Notes: generated by a model not told the origin, from the letters alone. A DNA stretch of 64,000 nucleotides from Microbacterium murale (GCF_030815955.1 NZ_JAUSXK010000001.1:1984001-2048000); one strand, 5' to 3'. Counted from the first letter of the stretch, positions 36,053-45,379 are shown. Translations and numbers: made by a program.

Positions 36053-36841
36053 ATGATCGAGATTCTGAACACCGACGAACTCGCCCGAGCGAAGAGCACC
36101 GGTGCGCTGGTCGCCGACATCCTGCAGGAGATGAAGCGCCGCAGCGCGGTCGGCGTGAACCTGCTGGACATCGACCGATGGACCAGGGAGATGATCACCG
36201 AAGCCGGCGCGCAGTCCTGCTACGTCGACTACGCGCCCTCATTCGGGAACGGTCCCTTCGGCCACTACATCTGCACGGCTGTCAACGATGCCGTGCTCCA
36301 CGGAATGCCGCACGACTACGCGCTCGCCGACGGCGATCTGCTGACGCTCGACCTCGCCGTCTCGCTCCGAGGAATCGCCGCGGACGCTGCCATCAGCTTC
36401 GTCGTCGGAGAAGCGCAACCTGCGGAGAGCCTGGCGATGATCGCCGCGACCGAGCAGGCTCTGGCGGCGGGGATCGCGGCGGCCAGGCCTGGTGCCCGGG
36501 TCGGTGACATCTCCCGCGCCATCGGGACTGTCCTCAAGGCGGCGGGGTACCCGATCAACATGGAGTTCGGTGGCCATGGCATCGGGTCGACAATGCATCA
36601 GGATCCGCATGTTGCGAACGCCGGACGGCCCGGTCGCGGATACGTATTGCGACCGGGGCTGCTGCTCGCGCTAGAACCGTGGGTCATGGCCGACACCGAT
36701 GAGCTCGTCACGGATGCCGACGGGTGGACGCTTCGGAGTGCCACCGGATGCCGCACCGCTCACACTGAGCACACGATCGCGATCACTGCGGACGGTGCGG
36801 AGATTCTCACCCTACCTAGTGCAACTGGAGGGTTGCATTAA
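36053..36841 (+). CDS. map: Type I methionine aminopeptidase
   Basis: The 262-residue enzyme removes N-terminal Met from nascent proteins. All five metal ligands are present: Asp100 (LLTLDLA), Asp111 (AADAA), His175 (GGHGIGS), Glu208 (LALEPW) and Glu239 (TEHTIAI); His182 fits the substrate-side His. It is probably an extra copy, because the housekeeping map gene of actinobacteria normally lies near ribosomal or secY genes. Control by a dedicated divergent XRE regulator with two operators suggests a specialised condition. The stop codon overlaps the first ArsR-type operator of the next operon. Confidence 0.9.
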   Translation: MIEILNTDELARAKSTGALVADILQEMKRRSAVGVNLLDIDRWTREMITEAGAQSCYVDYAPSFGNGPFGHYICTAVNDAVLHGMPHDYALADGDLLTLDLAVSLRGIAADAAISFVVGEAQPAESLAMIAATEQALAAGIAAARPGARVGDISRAIGTVLKAAGYPINMEFGGHGIGSTMHQDPHVANAGRPGRGYVLRPGLLLALEPWVMADTDELVTDADGWTLRSATGCRTAHTEHTIAITADGAEILTLPSATGGLH

Positions 36842-36870
36842 TCGGAATTAGGTGCAACCATGAGATTGCA
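36820..36870 (+). promoter_or_regulatory. ArsR operators before the SRPBCC gene
   Basis: TGCAAC-N6-GTTGCA at 36820-36837 is a perfect 6-bp-arm palindrome. A second, looser copy (TGCAAC at 36853 and TTGCA at 36866) follows. Identical sites with the same 6-base spacer stand at 60553-60570 and 60581-60598 upstream of the RibD-type reductase. Confidence 0.75.
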
Positions 36871-36911
36871 GTTGGTCGATCGGCCAGCGAAGAATCTCGA
36901 AAGGAACCATC

Positions 36912-37409
36912 ATGGTGAGCATGACCGAAAACCCGGCATCCATCGTCGACGAAGACGCATTCACGGTGCGGCGCAGCATCCGCATCAACGCACCCGTCGA
37001 GAAGGTGTGGCGCGCGATCACGCAGCCCGAGTACATCTCCCGCTGGTTCGGCCGCACCGTGCTCGACGGTGTCGGCGTCGGAGCCGCCGGAACGATGACC
37101 TTCCCGGACTACGGCTCCATCCCGCTGCGGGTCGAGGAGTGGGATGAGCCGCGCGTGGTCGCGTACCGCTGGAACAACGACGACGCGCTCGGGAAGCTTC
37201 CGGACCGCGTTCAGGAGAAGGGCTCGACCGTCTTCACGTTCACGCTCGATGAGATCGATGGCGGTACGCAGCTCACTGTCGTCGAAGCCGGATTCGAGAA
37301 CACGTCCGATCCGCGCGTGAACCTCGAGAGCCACCGCACGGGTTGGGATGAGGAGCTCGACAAGATGGTCGCCCTGGTCGAGAAAGACGCAGTCGAGGCC
37401 GACGAGTGA
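36912..37409 (+). CDS. SRPBCC (AHSA1-like) domain protein
   Basis: The 165-residue protein has the START-like SRPBCC fold of the AHSA1/YndB type: RRSIRINAPVEKVWRAIT near the N-terminus and the closing segment VNLESHRTGWDEELDKMVAL. Such proteins bind hydrophobic ligands; function is rarely known. AAGGAACC precedes ATG 36912. It forms an operon with the ArsR regulator, the GTG of which overlaps its TGA. This arrangement is common in actinobacteria, often alongside a RibD-type reductase, as seen elsewhere in this window. Confidence 0.85.
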   Translation: MVSMTENPASIVDEDAFTVRRSIRINAPVEKVWRAITQPEYISRWFGRTVLDGVGVGAAGTMTFPDYGSIPLRVEEWDEPRVVAYRWNNDDALGKLPDRVQEKGSTVFTFTLDEIDGGTQLTVVEAGFENTSDPRVNLESHRTGWDEELDKMVALVEKDAVEADE

Positions 37410-37723
37410 GCGCAGACACCCTGGCTCCCATGTTCGCGGCACTCGCGGATGAGACGCGGTGGAGCATCCTGCAGGCGCTCGGAGAGGGGGATGCTTCGGC
37501 ATCCGCCCTCGCCGGGCGTCTCCCCGTCAGTCGCCAGGCGATCGCGAAGCACCTCGCGGTGCTGCAGGAGGTCGGCCTCGTCGAGCCGATACGCGCCGGC
37601 CGCGAACTGCGATTCCGCGTGATCGGTGCCGAGCTCAGTGTCATCGCTGAGCGTCTCGACGTGATCGGGCGCGGCTGGGACCGCCGTCTTGCATCGATCA
37701 AGGAGATCGCCGAAGAGCTGTGA
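37406..37723 (+). CDS. ArsR-family regulator of the SRPBCC operon
   Basis: The 105-residue protein has the ArsR winged helix (FAALADETRWSILQALGEG, then LPVSRQAIAKHLAVLQEVGLV and wing EPIRAGRELRFRV). It has no metal-site cysteines and belongs to the SRPBCC-linked branch. It starts at GTG 37406, overlapping the SRPBCC stop (GTGA). Matching TGCAAC-N6-GTTGCA sites upstream of its operon and before the reductase at 60492 predict that it controls both. Confidence 0.9.
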   Translation: MSADTLAPMFAALADETRWSILQALGEGDASASALAGRLPVSRQAIAKHLAVLQEVGLVEPIRAGRELRFRVIGAELSVIAERLDVIGRGWDRRLASIKEIAEEL

Positions 37724-37759
37724 TCGGGGATCGGCTCTTGCTTGTAATCCAAGGATCAG

Positions 37760-37777
37760 TGAGTGTACAGTCACTCA
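37760..37777 (+). promoter_or_regulatory. TetR operator, first copy
   Basis: TGAGTG-N6-CACTCA, a perfect 18-bp palindrome, ends one base before the TetR start codon. The same site with the same spacer occurs at 38387-38404 before the MFS gene. Confidence 0.8.
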
Positions 37778-37778
37778 T

Positions 37779-38345
37779 ATGGTCACGGCTCGCAGCTCAA
37801 TCCTCTCCACGGCCGACGCGCGGCGGCCCATCGTCGCAGCAGCGGCGCTGGCGGAGTTCGCGCGCGGCGGCTACTACGCCACGACCGTCGCCGATGTCGC
37901 CCGGGAGGCGAAGATCTCCCCCGCGTACGTCTTCAAGCTCTACTCCGGCAAGGAAGCGCTCTTCGTCGCAGCCCTCGAAGCGTGCTTCGATGCGATCATC
38001 GCGGCCCTCGAAGAGGGGGCGGATGCTGCAGTCGACCAGACGCCTGAGAACATCCTCGACGCGATGGGCGATGCGTACGCGCAGTTGATCAGCGACCGAA
38101 CTCTGCTGATGCTGCAGGTGCACGCGCAATCGGTCGCCGAGATCCCGGTCGTGGGGGAAGCTCTTCGTGCCGGACTTGCGCGCGTCACGATGTTCGCGAA
38201 GAACCGCTCCGCCGGGGCGGATGACGATGTGCAGCGCTTCATCGCCTATGGCCAGCTGTGCCATCTCATCGTGACGACCCAGCTCGACGGCCGCCCCGAA
38301 GAGTGGGCCAGGCTTCTCGCCAAGGGAATGAGCCACCCGGCGTGA
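37779..38345 (+). CDS. TetR-family regulator of the DHA2 exporter
   Basis: The 188-residue protein has a TetR HTH (RRPIVAAAALAEFARGGYYATTVADVAREAKISPAYVFKLYSGKEALF) and a variable helical ligand domain. The start at ATG 37779 directly follows its operator; the frame from 37689 reads through the operator and is rejected. A matching operator precedes the downstream exporter, so it likely represses itself and that exporter. Confidence 0.9.
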   Translation: MVTARSSILSTADARRPIVAAAALAEFARGGYYATTVADVAREAKISPAYVFKLYSGKEALFVAALEACFDAIIAALEEGADAAVDQTPENILDAMGDAYAQLISDRTLLMLQVHAQSVAEIPVVGEALRAGLARVTMFAKNRSAGADDDVQRFIAYGQLCHLIVTTQLDGRPEEWARLLAKGMSHPA

Positions 38346-38386
38346 TCGCATTCTGTGCTGCCCAGATTCTTCTTTGCTCAAAAGAG

Positions 38387-38404
38387 TGAGTGATGAATCA
38401 CTCA
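38387..38404 (+). promoter_or_regulatory. TetR operator, second copy
   Basis: TGAGTG-N6-CACTCA again, identical in arms and spacing to 37760-37777, 29 bases before the exporter start and upstream of its AAAGGAATG region. Confidence 0.8.
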
Positions 38405-38433
38405 GTCAGTATCCAACCGAAAGGAATGACATC

Positions 38434-39858
38434 ATGAACACGCTCTCGACCGTCGTCCGCCCGACGATCGCCGCACCACGCAGCTCCCGCCGCTGGGTCG
38501 CCCTCAGCTTCCTCGCTCTCGCGCAGTTCCTCGTCGTGCTGGACGCCTCCATCGTCAACATCGCTCTCCCCGTGCTCGGGCGGCAGCTCGGCATGGACAC
38601 GGTCGCCCTCACCTGGGTGATCACCGCATACGTGCTCGCCTTCGGCGGGCTGCTCCTTCTCGGCGGACGTCTTGCCGACCGATACGGTCACCGCCGCATC
38701 TTCCTGATCGGCACCGCTGGTTTCGTCGTAGCATCCGCGCTCGCCGGCCTCTCGTTCTCGAGCGAGATGCTGCTCGTGGCACGAGCCCTGCAAGGCGCGT
38801 CCGCCGCGCTCCTCGCCCCGGCCGCCCTCGCCTTGCTCACGCACCTCTTCCCCGACGCGAAGGAGCGCACCAAAGCACTCGGCGTCTGGGGCGCAGTCGC
38901 AGGGATCGGATCCGCGGCCGGCGTGCTGCTCGGCGGCATCCTCACCGCGACGCTCGGCTGGCAGGCGGTGTTCTTCGTCAACGTGCCGATCGGTGCGATC
39001 GTGCTGGTCGCGATTCCGCTTCTCGTCACTCGTGACGGCGAGCGAGCGGGCGGACGCCTGGATGCGGCCGGTGCGGTCACGGTGACCGCGGCGCTCGTCG
39101 CTCTCGTCGGGGCGTTCAGCGCCGTGGAGCAGCTGGGTTTCCTGCACCCACTGCCGCTCGTGCTCTTCGCGGTCGCCGTCGTGCTCGGCGCCCTGTTCGT
39201 GGGGCGCGAGCGACGCAGCGCCGAACCGCTCGTGCCGCTGGCTGTGTTCCGCAACCGCGACATCGCGCTCGGCAATGTCGTCATGCTGCTCGGCGCCGCC
39301 GCCATGGTCGCCCTCTTCTTCGCCCTCTCGGTGTACATGCAGGCCGTGCTCGGCTACGACGCGCTCACGGCAGGCCTGTCTCAGCTGCCGCTCGCCGGCG
39401 CGCTCGTGCTCGTCGCAGGCGTCGTTCCCGCGCTGATCGGCCGTCTGGGCACGAGGCCAATCCTCGCCACGTCGCTGCTTGTCTTGGCCGGCGGGCTGGT
39501 GTGGCTCGCGTTCGCACCATCGGATGCCGTCTTCCTGACTCAGCTGCTGGGGCCGTCGCTGCTCATCGGCGTCGGACTCGGCGGTGCGTTCGTCGCAACG
39601 ACGCAGCTCGCAGTCGAAGGAGTCGAAGGCGGTGAGGCCGGTCTCGCCGGCGGTCTTATCAACACCAGTCAGCAGATCGGCGGCGCCGTCGGTCTCGCCG
39701 TGCTTGGCACGATCGCGGGCCTGCGGACTGCGGCACTGGAGGCGAGCGGTGCATCGCCGGCCGATGCACTCACCGGCGGGTTCGCGTGGCTCTTCCTAGG
39801 GGCGGCCGCGCTCGCGATCCTCGGGGCGGGAACCGTGGCGGTCTGGCGGCGCCGCTGA
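38434..39858 (+). CDS. DHA2-type MFS multidrug exporter, 14 helices
   Basis: The 474-residue protein has 14 hydrophobic segments and the DHA2 markers LDASIVNIALPVLG (helix 1) and the loop 2-3 motif GGRLADRYGHRRIF, followed by ARALQGASAALLAPAALALL. It exports drugs or toxic metabolites by proton antiport. ATG 38434 follows AAAGGAA; the longer frame would read through the operator. Regulation by the TetR encoded before it is supported by the shared operator. A strong G/C-rich stem-loop follows. Confidence 0.9.
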   Translation: MNTLSTVVRPTIAAPRSSRRWVALSFLALAQFLVVLDASIVNIALPVLGRQLGMDTVALTWVITAYVLAFGGLLLLGGRLADRYGHRRIFLIGTAGFVVASALAGLSFSSEMLLVARALQGASAALLAPAALALLTHLFPDAKERTKALGVWGAVAGIGSAAGVLLGGILTATLGWQAVFFVNVPIGAIVLVAIPLLVTRDGERAGGRLDAAGAVTVTAALVALVGAFSAVEQLGFLHPLPLVLFAVAVVLGALFVGRERRSAEPLVPLAVFRNRDIALGNVVMLLGAAAMVALFFALSVYMQAVLGYDALTAGLSQLPLAGALVLVAGVVPALIGRLGTRPILATSLLVLAGGLVWLAFAPSDAVFLTQLLGPSLLIGVGLGGAFVATTQLAVEGVEGGEAGLAGGLINTSQQIGGAVGLAVLGTIAGLRTAALEASGASPADALTGGFAWLFLGAAALAILGAGTVAVWRRR

Positions 39859-39877
39859 GTCCGGTCGCCGCAACTGG

Positions 39878-39915
39878 GCCCGCGCGCGCTGTCTGGATCA
39901 GGCAGGCGCGCGGGC
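39878..39915. terminator. Bidirectional stem-loop between the exporter and the GH2 gene
   Basis: A perfect 10-bp stem (GCCCGCGCGC at 39878-39887 with 39906-39915) lies between converging genes. It lacks a T-tract, so activity as an intrinsic terminator is likely but not certain. Confidence 0.55.
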
Positions 39916-39987
39916 ATCAGTCCTTGCTGGAATGCAGGCCTCTTCTGCCACGGCCCGGTGCGCAGTGATATGCGGCATCCACGATCG

Positions 39988-42117
39988 CTAGGCGTGCCCC
40001 GGCTGCTCCACGCCCACGAACTCGCCGGCCCGCGCACCGCGGCGATTCGGCGCCTCGACCTCCGCCGCATCCAGGTAGGCGCGCGCGACGACATTCTCAT
40101 CGGCATCCGTCGCCCAGATCAGGAATCGACCGGCTCCGTCGCGTGCGGGCACGGCGAGATGCACAGCATCTGAGAGCACGAAGGGCGCGACGTCGACACG
40201 TGAGGTCGACACGACGTCAGTCGACGGAGCGCTACTGGCCGAGGGGATGCGCTCCATCGGTGAGCCGGCCGGGACCCACGCGCCGTGGACCAAAAGGGAA
40301 AGCGCCGAATCTCCATGATGCGAGACATGCACGTCGATGCCGAACGCAGTCACCGGAAGCGCGAGGTCTGCGCCGGCCCGTTCGGGCACGAGGTCCAGTA
40401 CGAGCACCGTGTCCGCGTTCACGTCGGCGGGGATGCAGCCGCCCCAGTCCTTGGTGCGGCGGTCCTCGGTCAGCAGCCCCGCGCACTCGTGCTCGACGTC
40501 GGAGAACTCCGTGTAGACGTAACCGGAGAAACGGTCGTGCCGACGCAGTTCCTGCGTCTCCCACCGCAGGTGCCACGCGCGCTCGAGACTCGTGAAACCT
40601 TCGCCGTATTCGCTGTTCAGGATCGGCACGCCGGACCGCGGGAAAGACGATGACCCGTAGAGCGATTTGTCGACGATGAAGTCAGGTCCGAGCCGCACGG
40701 GGAACTCCTCGCGCGTGCCTTCGGCGAGATCCGCAACGACCTGCTTCCAGGTCGCGATGTCGGGCTCGTAGTAGTGCCAGTCGACGAGGTCGCTGCGCAC
40801 GTGCGCCCAACCGGAATTCTCGACGATCGGTCGAGTGTCATCGAGGGTGCGCAGCAGGTCATAGGCGCGCTCGGCCGCTTCGGTGCGTGCCGCACTGCCG
40901 GGAATGTCCCAGTCCAGGCCCCACTCCTCGTTGTAGAGACCCCAGATGACGATGCTCGGGTGGTTGCCGTCGCGCTCCACCATGGCCGGAAGCTGAGCTT
41001 CGAACGCCACCGCCGCAGCGTCTGAGAAGCGACTCGGGCAGGCGGGCTCCGCCCAGACCAGCATCCCTGTGCGGTCCGCCTCGTGCAGCCAGATCGGGTC
41101 CTCGAACTTGAGATGCTTGCGCACCAGGTTGTAGCCGAGCTCACGCGCCAGCGCGATGTCGCGGACCAGCGCGTCAGAGTCGGGGGCCGTGAGACCGGTG
41201 TCGGGCCAATACCCCTGATCGAGGACGCCGCGCACATACAACCTGGAGCCGTTGAGCCAGAGCTCCTCGCCGCGCGTCTCGATATGGCGCAGCCCGGTGG
41301 TGGCAGTGACCTGATCGGCCGCGTGACCTTCGCCGACGACGATCTCGACGCGATACAGATGTGGATCAGCCGGTGACCACAGCTGCGGTTCCTCAATCTC
41401 GATGCGAGCGGACGCCTGACCGGCAGCATCCGTCGTCATCTCGACCTCTGCGCCGGACACCCGGGCACGCACGACCGCACCGCCGACGGCATCGCCCTCC
41501 AGCGACACCGCGACATCGATCCCCGTCAGGCTGTCGCCGCGCAGTGAAACGACGCGTGCGTAGGTGCGCCCGCGGGCCTCAAGCCAGACCGACTGCCAGA
41601 TGCCGGAGGTCGGCGTGAATGAGACCCCGTCGTAGTCGTCGCGCGGAATCGAGCGCTGCTTGCCGTGCGCGATGTCCCGCTTGTCTGCCGGCGCGTCGAC
41701 CTCTACCGTCAGTTCGGAGGTCACACCGGGCACGACGAAGTCGGTGATGTCGAACTCGAACGACTCGTAGCCGCCGACGTGTTCCCCGACGAGGCTGCCG
41801 TCGATGCGCACGACGGCGCGGTGGTGCACTGCACCGAAGCTCAGCACGACGCGACGATCGGCCCATTCGACGGGTGCGACGATGCGTCGGCGATAGGTCC
41901 CGCGCTCCAACCAGGTGCGCCGGATGCCGGATGCTTCGCTTTCCCACGCGAACGGCACCGTGATGGCTGATCGGATGCCGTCGGCCTCGAAGTCCCACTC
42001 TCCGTTGAGGGTCAGCCAGCGTTCCGATCGGTCGCGATCGGGCCGTGGGTAGTCGCGGCGAGGCGTGGCGTCGGAATCTGCTGCTGCGAGGGGGGATTCG
42101 GTAGTGGAAAGAGACAT
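39988..42117 (-). CDS. Glycoside hydrolase family 2
   Basis: The 709-residue enzyme has the GH2 layout: sugar-binding domain (RRTWLERGTYRRRI near 66-79), an immunoglobulin-like middle domain, and a TIM barrel with acid/base Glu397 in LYNEEWG and nucleophile Glu503 in ILNSEYGEG. There is no signal peptide. The start is ATG 42117, two bases past the permease stop; the longer frame overlaps the permease. It may be a beta-galactosidase, beta-mannosidase or beta-glucuronidase; the sequence does not decide. It would cleave the sugar imported by the adjoining transporter. Confidence 0.88.
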   Translation of the reverse strand: MSLSTTESPLAAADSDATPRRDYPRPDRDRSERWLTLNGEWDFEADGIRSAITVPFAWESEASGIRRTWLERGTYRRRIVAPVEWADRRVVLSFGAVHHRAVVRIDGSLVGEHVGGYESFEFDITDFVVPGVTSELTVEVDAPADKRDIAHGKQRSIPRDDYDGVSFTPTSGIWQSVWLEARGRTYARVVSLRGDSLTGIDVAVSLEGDAVGGAVVRARVSGAEVEMTTDAAGQASARIEIEEPQLWSPADPHLYRVEIVVGEGHAADQVTATTGLRHIETRGEELWLNGSRLYVRGVLDQGYWPDTGLTAPDSDALVRDIALARELGYNLVRKHLKFEDPIWLHEADRTGMLVWAEPACPSRFSDAAAVAFEAQLPAMVERDGNHPSIVIWGLYNEEWGLDWDIPGSAARTEAAERAYDLLRTLDDTRPIVENSGWAHVRSDLVDWHYYEPDIATWKQVVADLAEGTREEFPVRLGPDFIVDKSLYGSSSFPRSGVPILNSEYGEGFTSLERAWHLRWETQELRRHDRFSGYVYTEFSDVEHECAGLLTEDRRTKDWGGCIPADVNADTVLVLDLVPERAGADLALPVTAFGIDVHVSHHGDSALSLLVHGAWVPAGSPMERIPSASSAPSTDVVSTSRVDVAPFVLSDAVHLAVPARDGAGRFLIWATDADENVVARAYLDAAEVEAPNRRGARAGEFVGVEQPGHA

Positions 42118-42119
42118 GT

Positions 42120-43034
42120 TCAGCCTTTCACGCTGCCGGCGAGGATGCCGTTGATGAAGTGACGCTGGAGCACGATGAAGAGCACCAGCAGGGGAATGAG
42201 GGCGATGGAACTCGCCGCGAGGAGCTCGCCGGTGACCGTCGCGTAGTCGGCCCCGATCCGGTTGCCGGTGATGTTCTGCGCGAGCGTCGAGAGCACGACC
42301 TGCAGAGTCGCCATCCGCTCCGAACTCGCGACGATCACCGGCCAGACGAAGTCGTTGTAGATGTTCATGATCGTCAGCACGGCAAGGCCTGCCAGTCCCG
42401 GGCGGATGACGGGGACGACGACGCGCCAGAAGATGCCGAATTCGCTGCATCCGTCGACGCGCGCAGCATCCAGCAGCTCATCCGGCACCGCGCTGATGAC
42501 CTGACGCATCCAGAAGATGGCGAACGCGTCCACCGCGCCCGGCAGGATCAGCGCCTGATACGTGTTGACCCAGCCGAGGGTCTTCATCTCGAGCAGCAGC
42601 GGGATGATCAGAACGATGGTCGGCAGCATCAGGGTGATGAGAACCGCACCGAAGATGAGGTTCTTACCGATGAATTCGTACTTCGCGAACGCGAACGCGG
42701 CGAGTGGCGCGAAGAACAGCGTGATGCCGCCCTTGATCACCAGCACGATCGCGGTGTTGAGGAATCCGTGCGCGATCGGCACGTCTTGGAACATGGCGGT
42801 GAAGTTGTCGAGCGTGAACGTCGACACATCGAACCCGAGCGGGTCACGGATGATGTCGTTCGGCTGCTTGAACGACGACACGATCGCCCATGCCACCGGA
42901 GCGAGGAAAGCGACGAGAAGGATCAGCAGGAACAGGTGGGTGCCGAGGCGCAGGCTCGGTCGGCGCCGGGTGGGTTGCGGTGCGGGGGCGGATGCCGTGA
43001 CGTCCGGCACTGCAGGAGAGAGGGTGTCGGTCAT
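42120..43034 (-). CDS. Carbohydrate ABC transporter permease, MalG-like
   Basis: The 304-residue permease has six membrane segments and the EAA motif VPDELLDAARVDGCSEFGIF. It starts at ATG 43034, two bases after the upstream permease stop; the longer frame is permease sequence out of frame. It partners with the MalF-like protein in the GH2 locus. No ATPase gene is nearby. Confidence 0.92.
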   Translation of the reverse strand: MTDTLSPAVPDVTASAPAPQPTRRRPSLRLGTHLFLLILLVAFLAPVAWAIVSSFKQPNDIIRDPLGFDVSTFTLDNFTAMFQDVPIAHGFLNTAIVLVIKGGITLFFAPLAAFAFAKYEFIGKNLIFGAVLITLMLPTIVLIIPLLLEMKTLGWVNTYQALILPGAVDAFAIFWMRQVISAVPDELLDAARVDGCSEFGIFWRVVVPVIRPGLAGLAVLTIMNIYNDFVWPVIVASSERMATLQVVLSTLAQNITGNRIGADYATVTGELLAASSIALIPLLVLFIVLQRHFINGILAGSVKG

Positions 43035-43036
43035 GA

Positions 43037-43951
43037 TCAGTCCTTCGCTCGCAGCATCCGTACGAAGAAGAGTGAGAGCACCATCACGAGGATGACGAGC
43101 AGGAAGGAGTTCGCCGCCCCGGTGCCGAGGTCTCCGCGGGTGATGTGGTTGTAGAGGTAGTAGCCGGCCGTCGTCGTGGAGTTGTACGGACCGCCCTGCG
43201 TGACGACGAACGGCTCGGCGAACATCTGGAACACGGCGAGCGTCTGCAGCACGACGGCGAACATGATGGTGCGGCGCAGCAGCGGCACGGTGATGCTCCA
43301 CAGCTGCCGCAACTTGGATGCCCCGTCGAGCTCTGCGGCCTCGTACATGGAGTTGTCGATGGACTGCAGCCCAGAGAGCAGGATGATCACGATGAAGCCT
43401 GTCGTCTTCCAGAGGAACAGAAGGGCGAGCGTCGGCTTCGCCCATTCGCTCGTCGTCAGCCATCCGATATCCGGGATGCCGAAGACGCCGAGCATCGCGT
43501 TGATGGCGCCGTACTGCTGATCGAACAGCACGACCCAGATCTGGGCGACGGCGACGAGCGGCGTCACGAAGGGGACGATGAAGGCGACGCGGTAGAGCCC
43601 GCGCATCCTGAGTTTGGCCGAGTTCAGCAGTACGGCGACGATCACGCCGAGCACGATCTGGATCGGGACGATCAGCAGCCAGAGAATGCCGGAGTTGCCG
43701 AGCGAGCTCCAGAAGGCCTCGCTCGTGAGCAGGTATGTGTAATTGCCCCAGCCCACCCACTCCGCGGCACCCGAGCCGCGCCAGTTCGTGAAGCTCAATC
43801 GCGCCGTGAAGATCAGCGGGTAGACGCTGAACGCGAAGAAGATCGCGATGAACGGGAGGACGAAGAGGTACGGCGCGGAGCGTCGCCTCAGTCGTGCCGT
43901 TCGATTTCGGGCGCGCTGGGACGCCGCGGAGGGGAGGGCTGTGATCGTCAT
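43037..43951 (-). CDS. Carbohydrate ABC transporter permease, MalF-like
   Basis: The 304-residue permease has a basic N-terminus, six hydrophobic segments (first near APYLFVLPFIAIFFAF) and EAA motif DNSMYEAAELDGASKLRQLW. It follows the binding-protein gene by 13 bases. It forms the channel with the MalG-like partner to feed the GH2 enzyme. Confidence 0.92.
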   Translation of the reverse strand: MTITALPSAASQRARNRTARLRRRSAPYLFVLPFIAIFFAFSVYPLIFTARLSFTNWRGSGAAEWVGWGNYTYLLTSEAFWSSLGNSGILWLLIVPIQIVLGVIVAVLLNSAKLRMRGLYRVAFIVPFVTPLVAVAQIWVVLFDQQYGAINAMLGVFGIPDIGWLTTSEWAKPTLALLFLWKTTGFIVIILLSGLQSIDNSMYEAAELDGASKLRQLWSITVPLLRRTIMFAVVLQTLAVFQMFAEPFVVTQGGPYNSTTTAGYYLYNHITRGDLGTGAANSFLLVILVMVLSLFFVRMLRAKD

Positions 43952-43964
43952 CGTGAAGTGTCCG

Positions 43965-45332
43965 TCACTGCCTGTCGATGAGATTCGTCTGGATGCTGTC
44001 CGTCGAGTCGCTGATGACCTCAGCGGGGGTCAGATCGCCGTCGAGCATCTTCTGGATGTCGTTGCCGAGATAGTCGACGGCGCTGCTCCACCACGAGGGA
44101 ATCGACGTGCCGCTGGGGATCTGCGCGCCGGCGGTGGTCGCGACCTCCCAGAGGTCCTGTCCTCCGAGCGCTTCGATCGGGTCGAAGAGGGGCTTGGTGG
44201 GATCCGCGGCCGGCAGGTAGGCGGGGATCGACGTGTTCAGCCCGGTCGGGTAGATGTCGTTCACGCCCCACACTGCGCTGAAGCCGGCCTCGTCGTACAT
44301 GAGGAACTCGTAGAAGAGCCATGCGAGCTCGGAGTTCTCACCGTCCTTGGGCAGGACGAACGATGAGCCTCCCATCGCGCCGCTGCGGGCTCCGCCTTCT
44401 TCCCAGGCGGGCAGCTCCATGGCGCGCCAGTCGCCACTGGTCTCGGGGAGCAGCTGCTGCGGTGCGAAGTCGAACCAGATCGCCCAAGGGTAGAAGACCT
44501 GGTTGCCGTTCTCGAGCTCGGCGATGTCAGTCGGAGTGAGGTACTCCGCCCGAGTTCCGAGGCCCTCCGACCGGACGGTGTCGAGGAACGTCAGGATCTG
44601 CTCGTACTCGGGGCTGTCGAGGCGGAGTTCACCTTCGGCGTCAGCGATCGACGTCCCGAGTTGGCTCGCGTACATCTCGAGCTGGAGCTGACCGAGGAAC
44701 GCGCTCTGCTCGAGGTGGATCGGGTGCGCCTCCGGCTTCTTCTCCTGGTATGCGCGGGCCGCATCGAGCAGGTCGTCGTAGGTCTCGATCGCCGTGGCAT
44801 CAACTCCAGCCGCCTCGAGCGCGGTGGCGTTGTAATAGAGCAGTCCGGGGTTGAGGTCGTATGGAACGCCGTAGATGCCACCGCCCACCGACGTCGCGTC
44901 GATCTTCTGCGGAGCGATGTCGCCGACGTACGGGTCGAGCACGTCAGTGAGGTCCCAGAGGTGATCCGCGAAGCCGCCGATCATGGCGTCGTCGAGGAAT
45001 ACGCCGTCCGGGACGTCGGTGCCCGTGATGAGCGTGTTCTGCAGCTTCGCGTTGATGTCGACGGCCTCGTGGTTCACCTTGATGCCGGGGTACTTCTCGT
45101 TGAAGTCGTCGATCACGTCGTCGAAGACCTCGAAGAGATCGCCGGAGCGGTCCCAGATCGTGATCTCACCTTCGGGCTGTTCTGCGCCGGGCGCCTGCAG
45201 GCGATCGGATGCTGCGTCGTCGCCGGTTCCCGCCGTGATGTCTGGTCCGCAGGCCGTCAGCGCCAGCGCCGTGACGGCGATGGTGCCGAGCGCGGCCAGG
45301 CGGAGGGCCCGCTGTTTCGGGTTGCTGTTCAT
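43965..45332 (-). CDS. Extracellular sugar-binding lipoprotein of the GH2 locus
   Basis: The 455-residue protein has a lipoprotein signal ending in ALALTACG and a CUT1 cluster-B binding fold (EGEITIWDRSGDLFEVFDDVIDDFN). AAGGAG lies about six bases before ATG 45332; the longer frame reads through the operators. It is the first gene of the operon, so LacI binding at 45380-45426 would control all four genes. Confidence 0.9.
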   Translation of the reverse strand: MNSNPKQRALRLAALGTIAVTALALTACGPDITAGTGDDAASDRLQAPGAEQPEGEITIWDRSGDLFEVFDDVIDDFNEKYPGIKVNHEAVDINAKLQNTLITGTDVPDGVFLDDAMIGGFADHLWDLTDVLDPYVGDIAPQKIDATSVGGGIYGVPYDLNPGLLYYNATALEAAGVDATAIETYDDLLDAARAYQEKKPEAHPIHLEQSAFLGQLQLEMYASQLGTSIADAEGELRLDSPEYEQILTFLDTVRSEGLGTRAEYLTPTDIAELENGNQVFYPWAIWFDFAPQQLLPETSGDWRAMELPAWEEGGARSGAMGGSSFVLPKDGENSELAWLFYEFLMYDEAGFSAVWGVNDIYPTGLNTSIPAYLPAADPTKPLFDPIEALGGQDLWEVATTAGAQIPSGTSIPSWWSSAVDYLGNDIQKMLDGDLTPAEVISDSTDSIQTNLIDRQ

Positions 45333-45379
45333 GAACACTCCTTTGTGTCGAGGTGCAGGGTCGGGTGCGGTGGACGTCT

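Noticed and set aside
42118..43760. 546-codon frame covering both permeases of the GH2 locus
   Set aside because: Its upstream half is an out-of-frame reading of the MalF-like gene; the real MalG-like gene starts at 43034.
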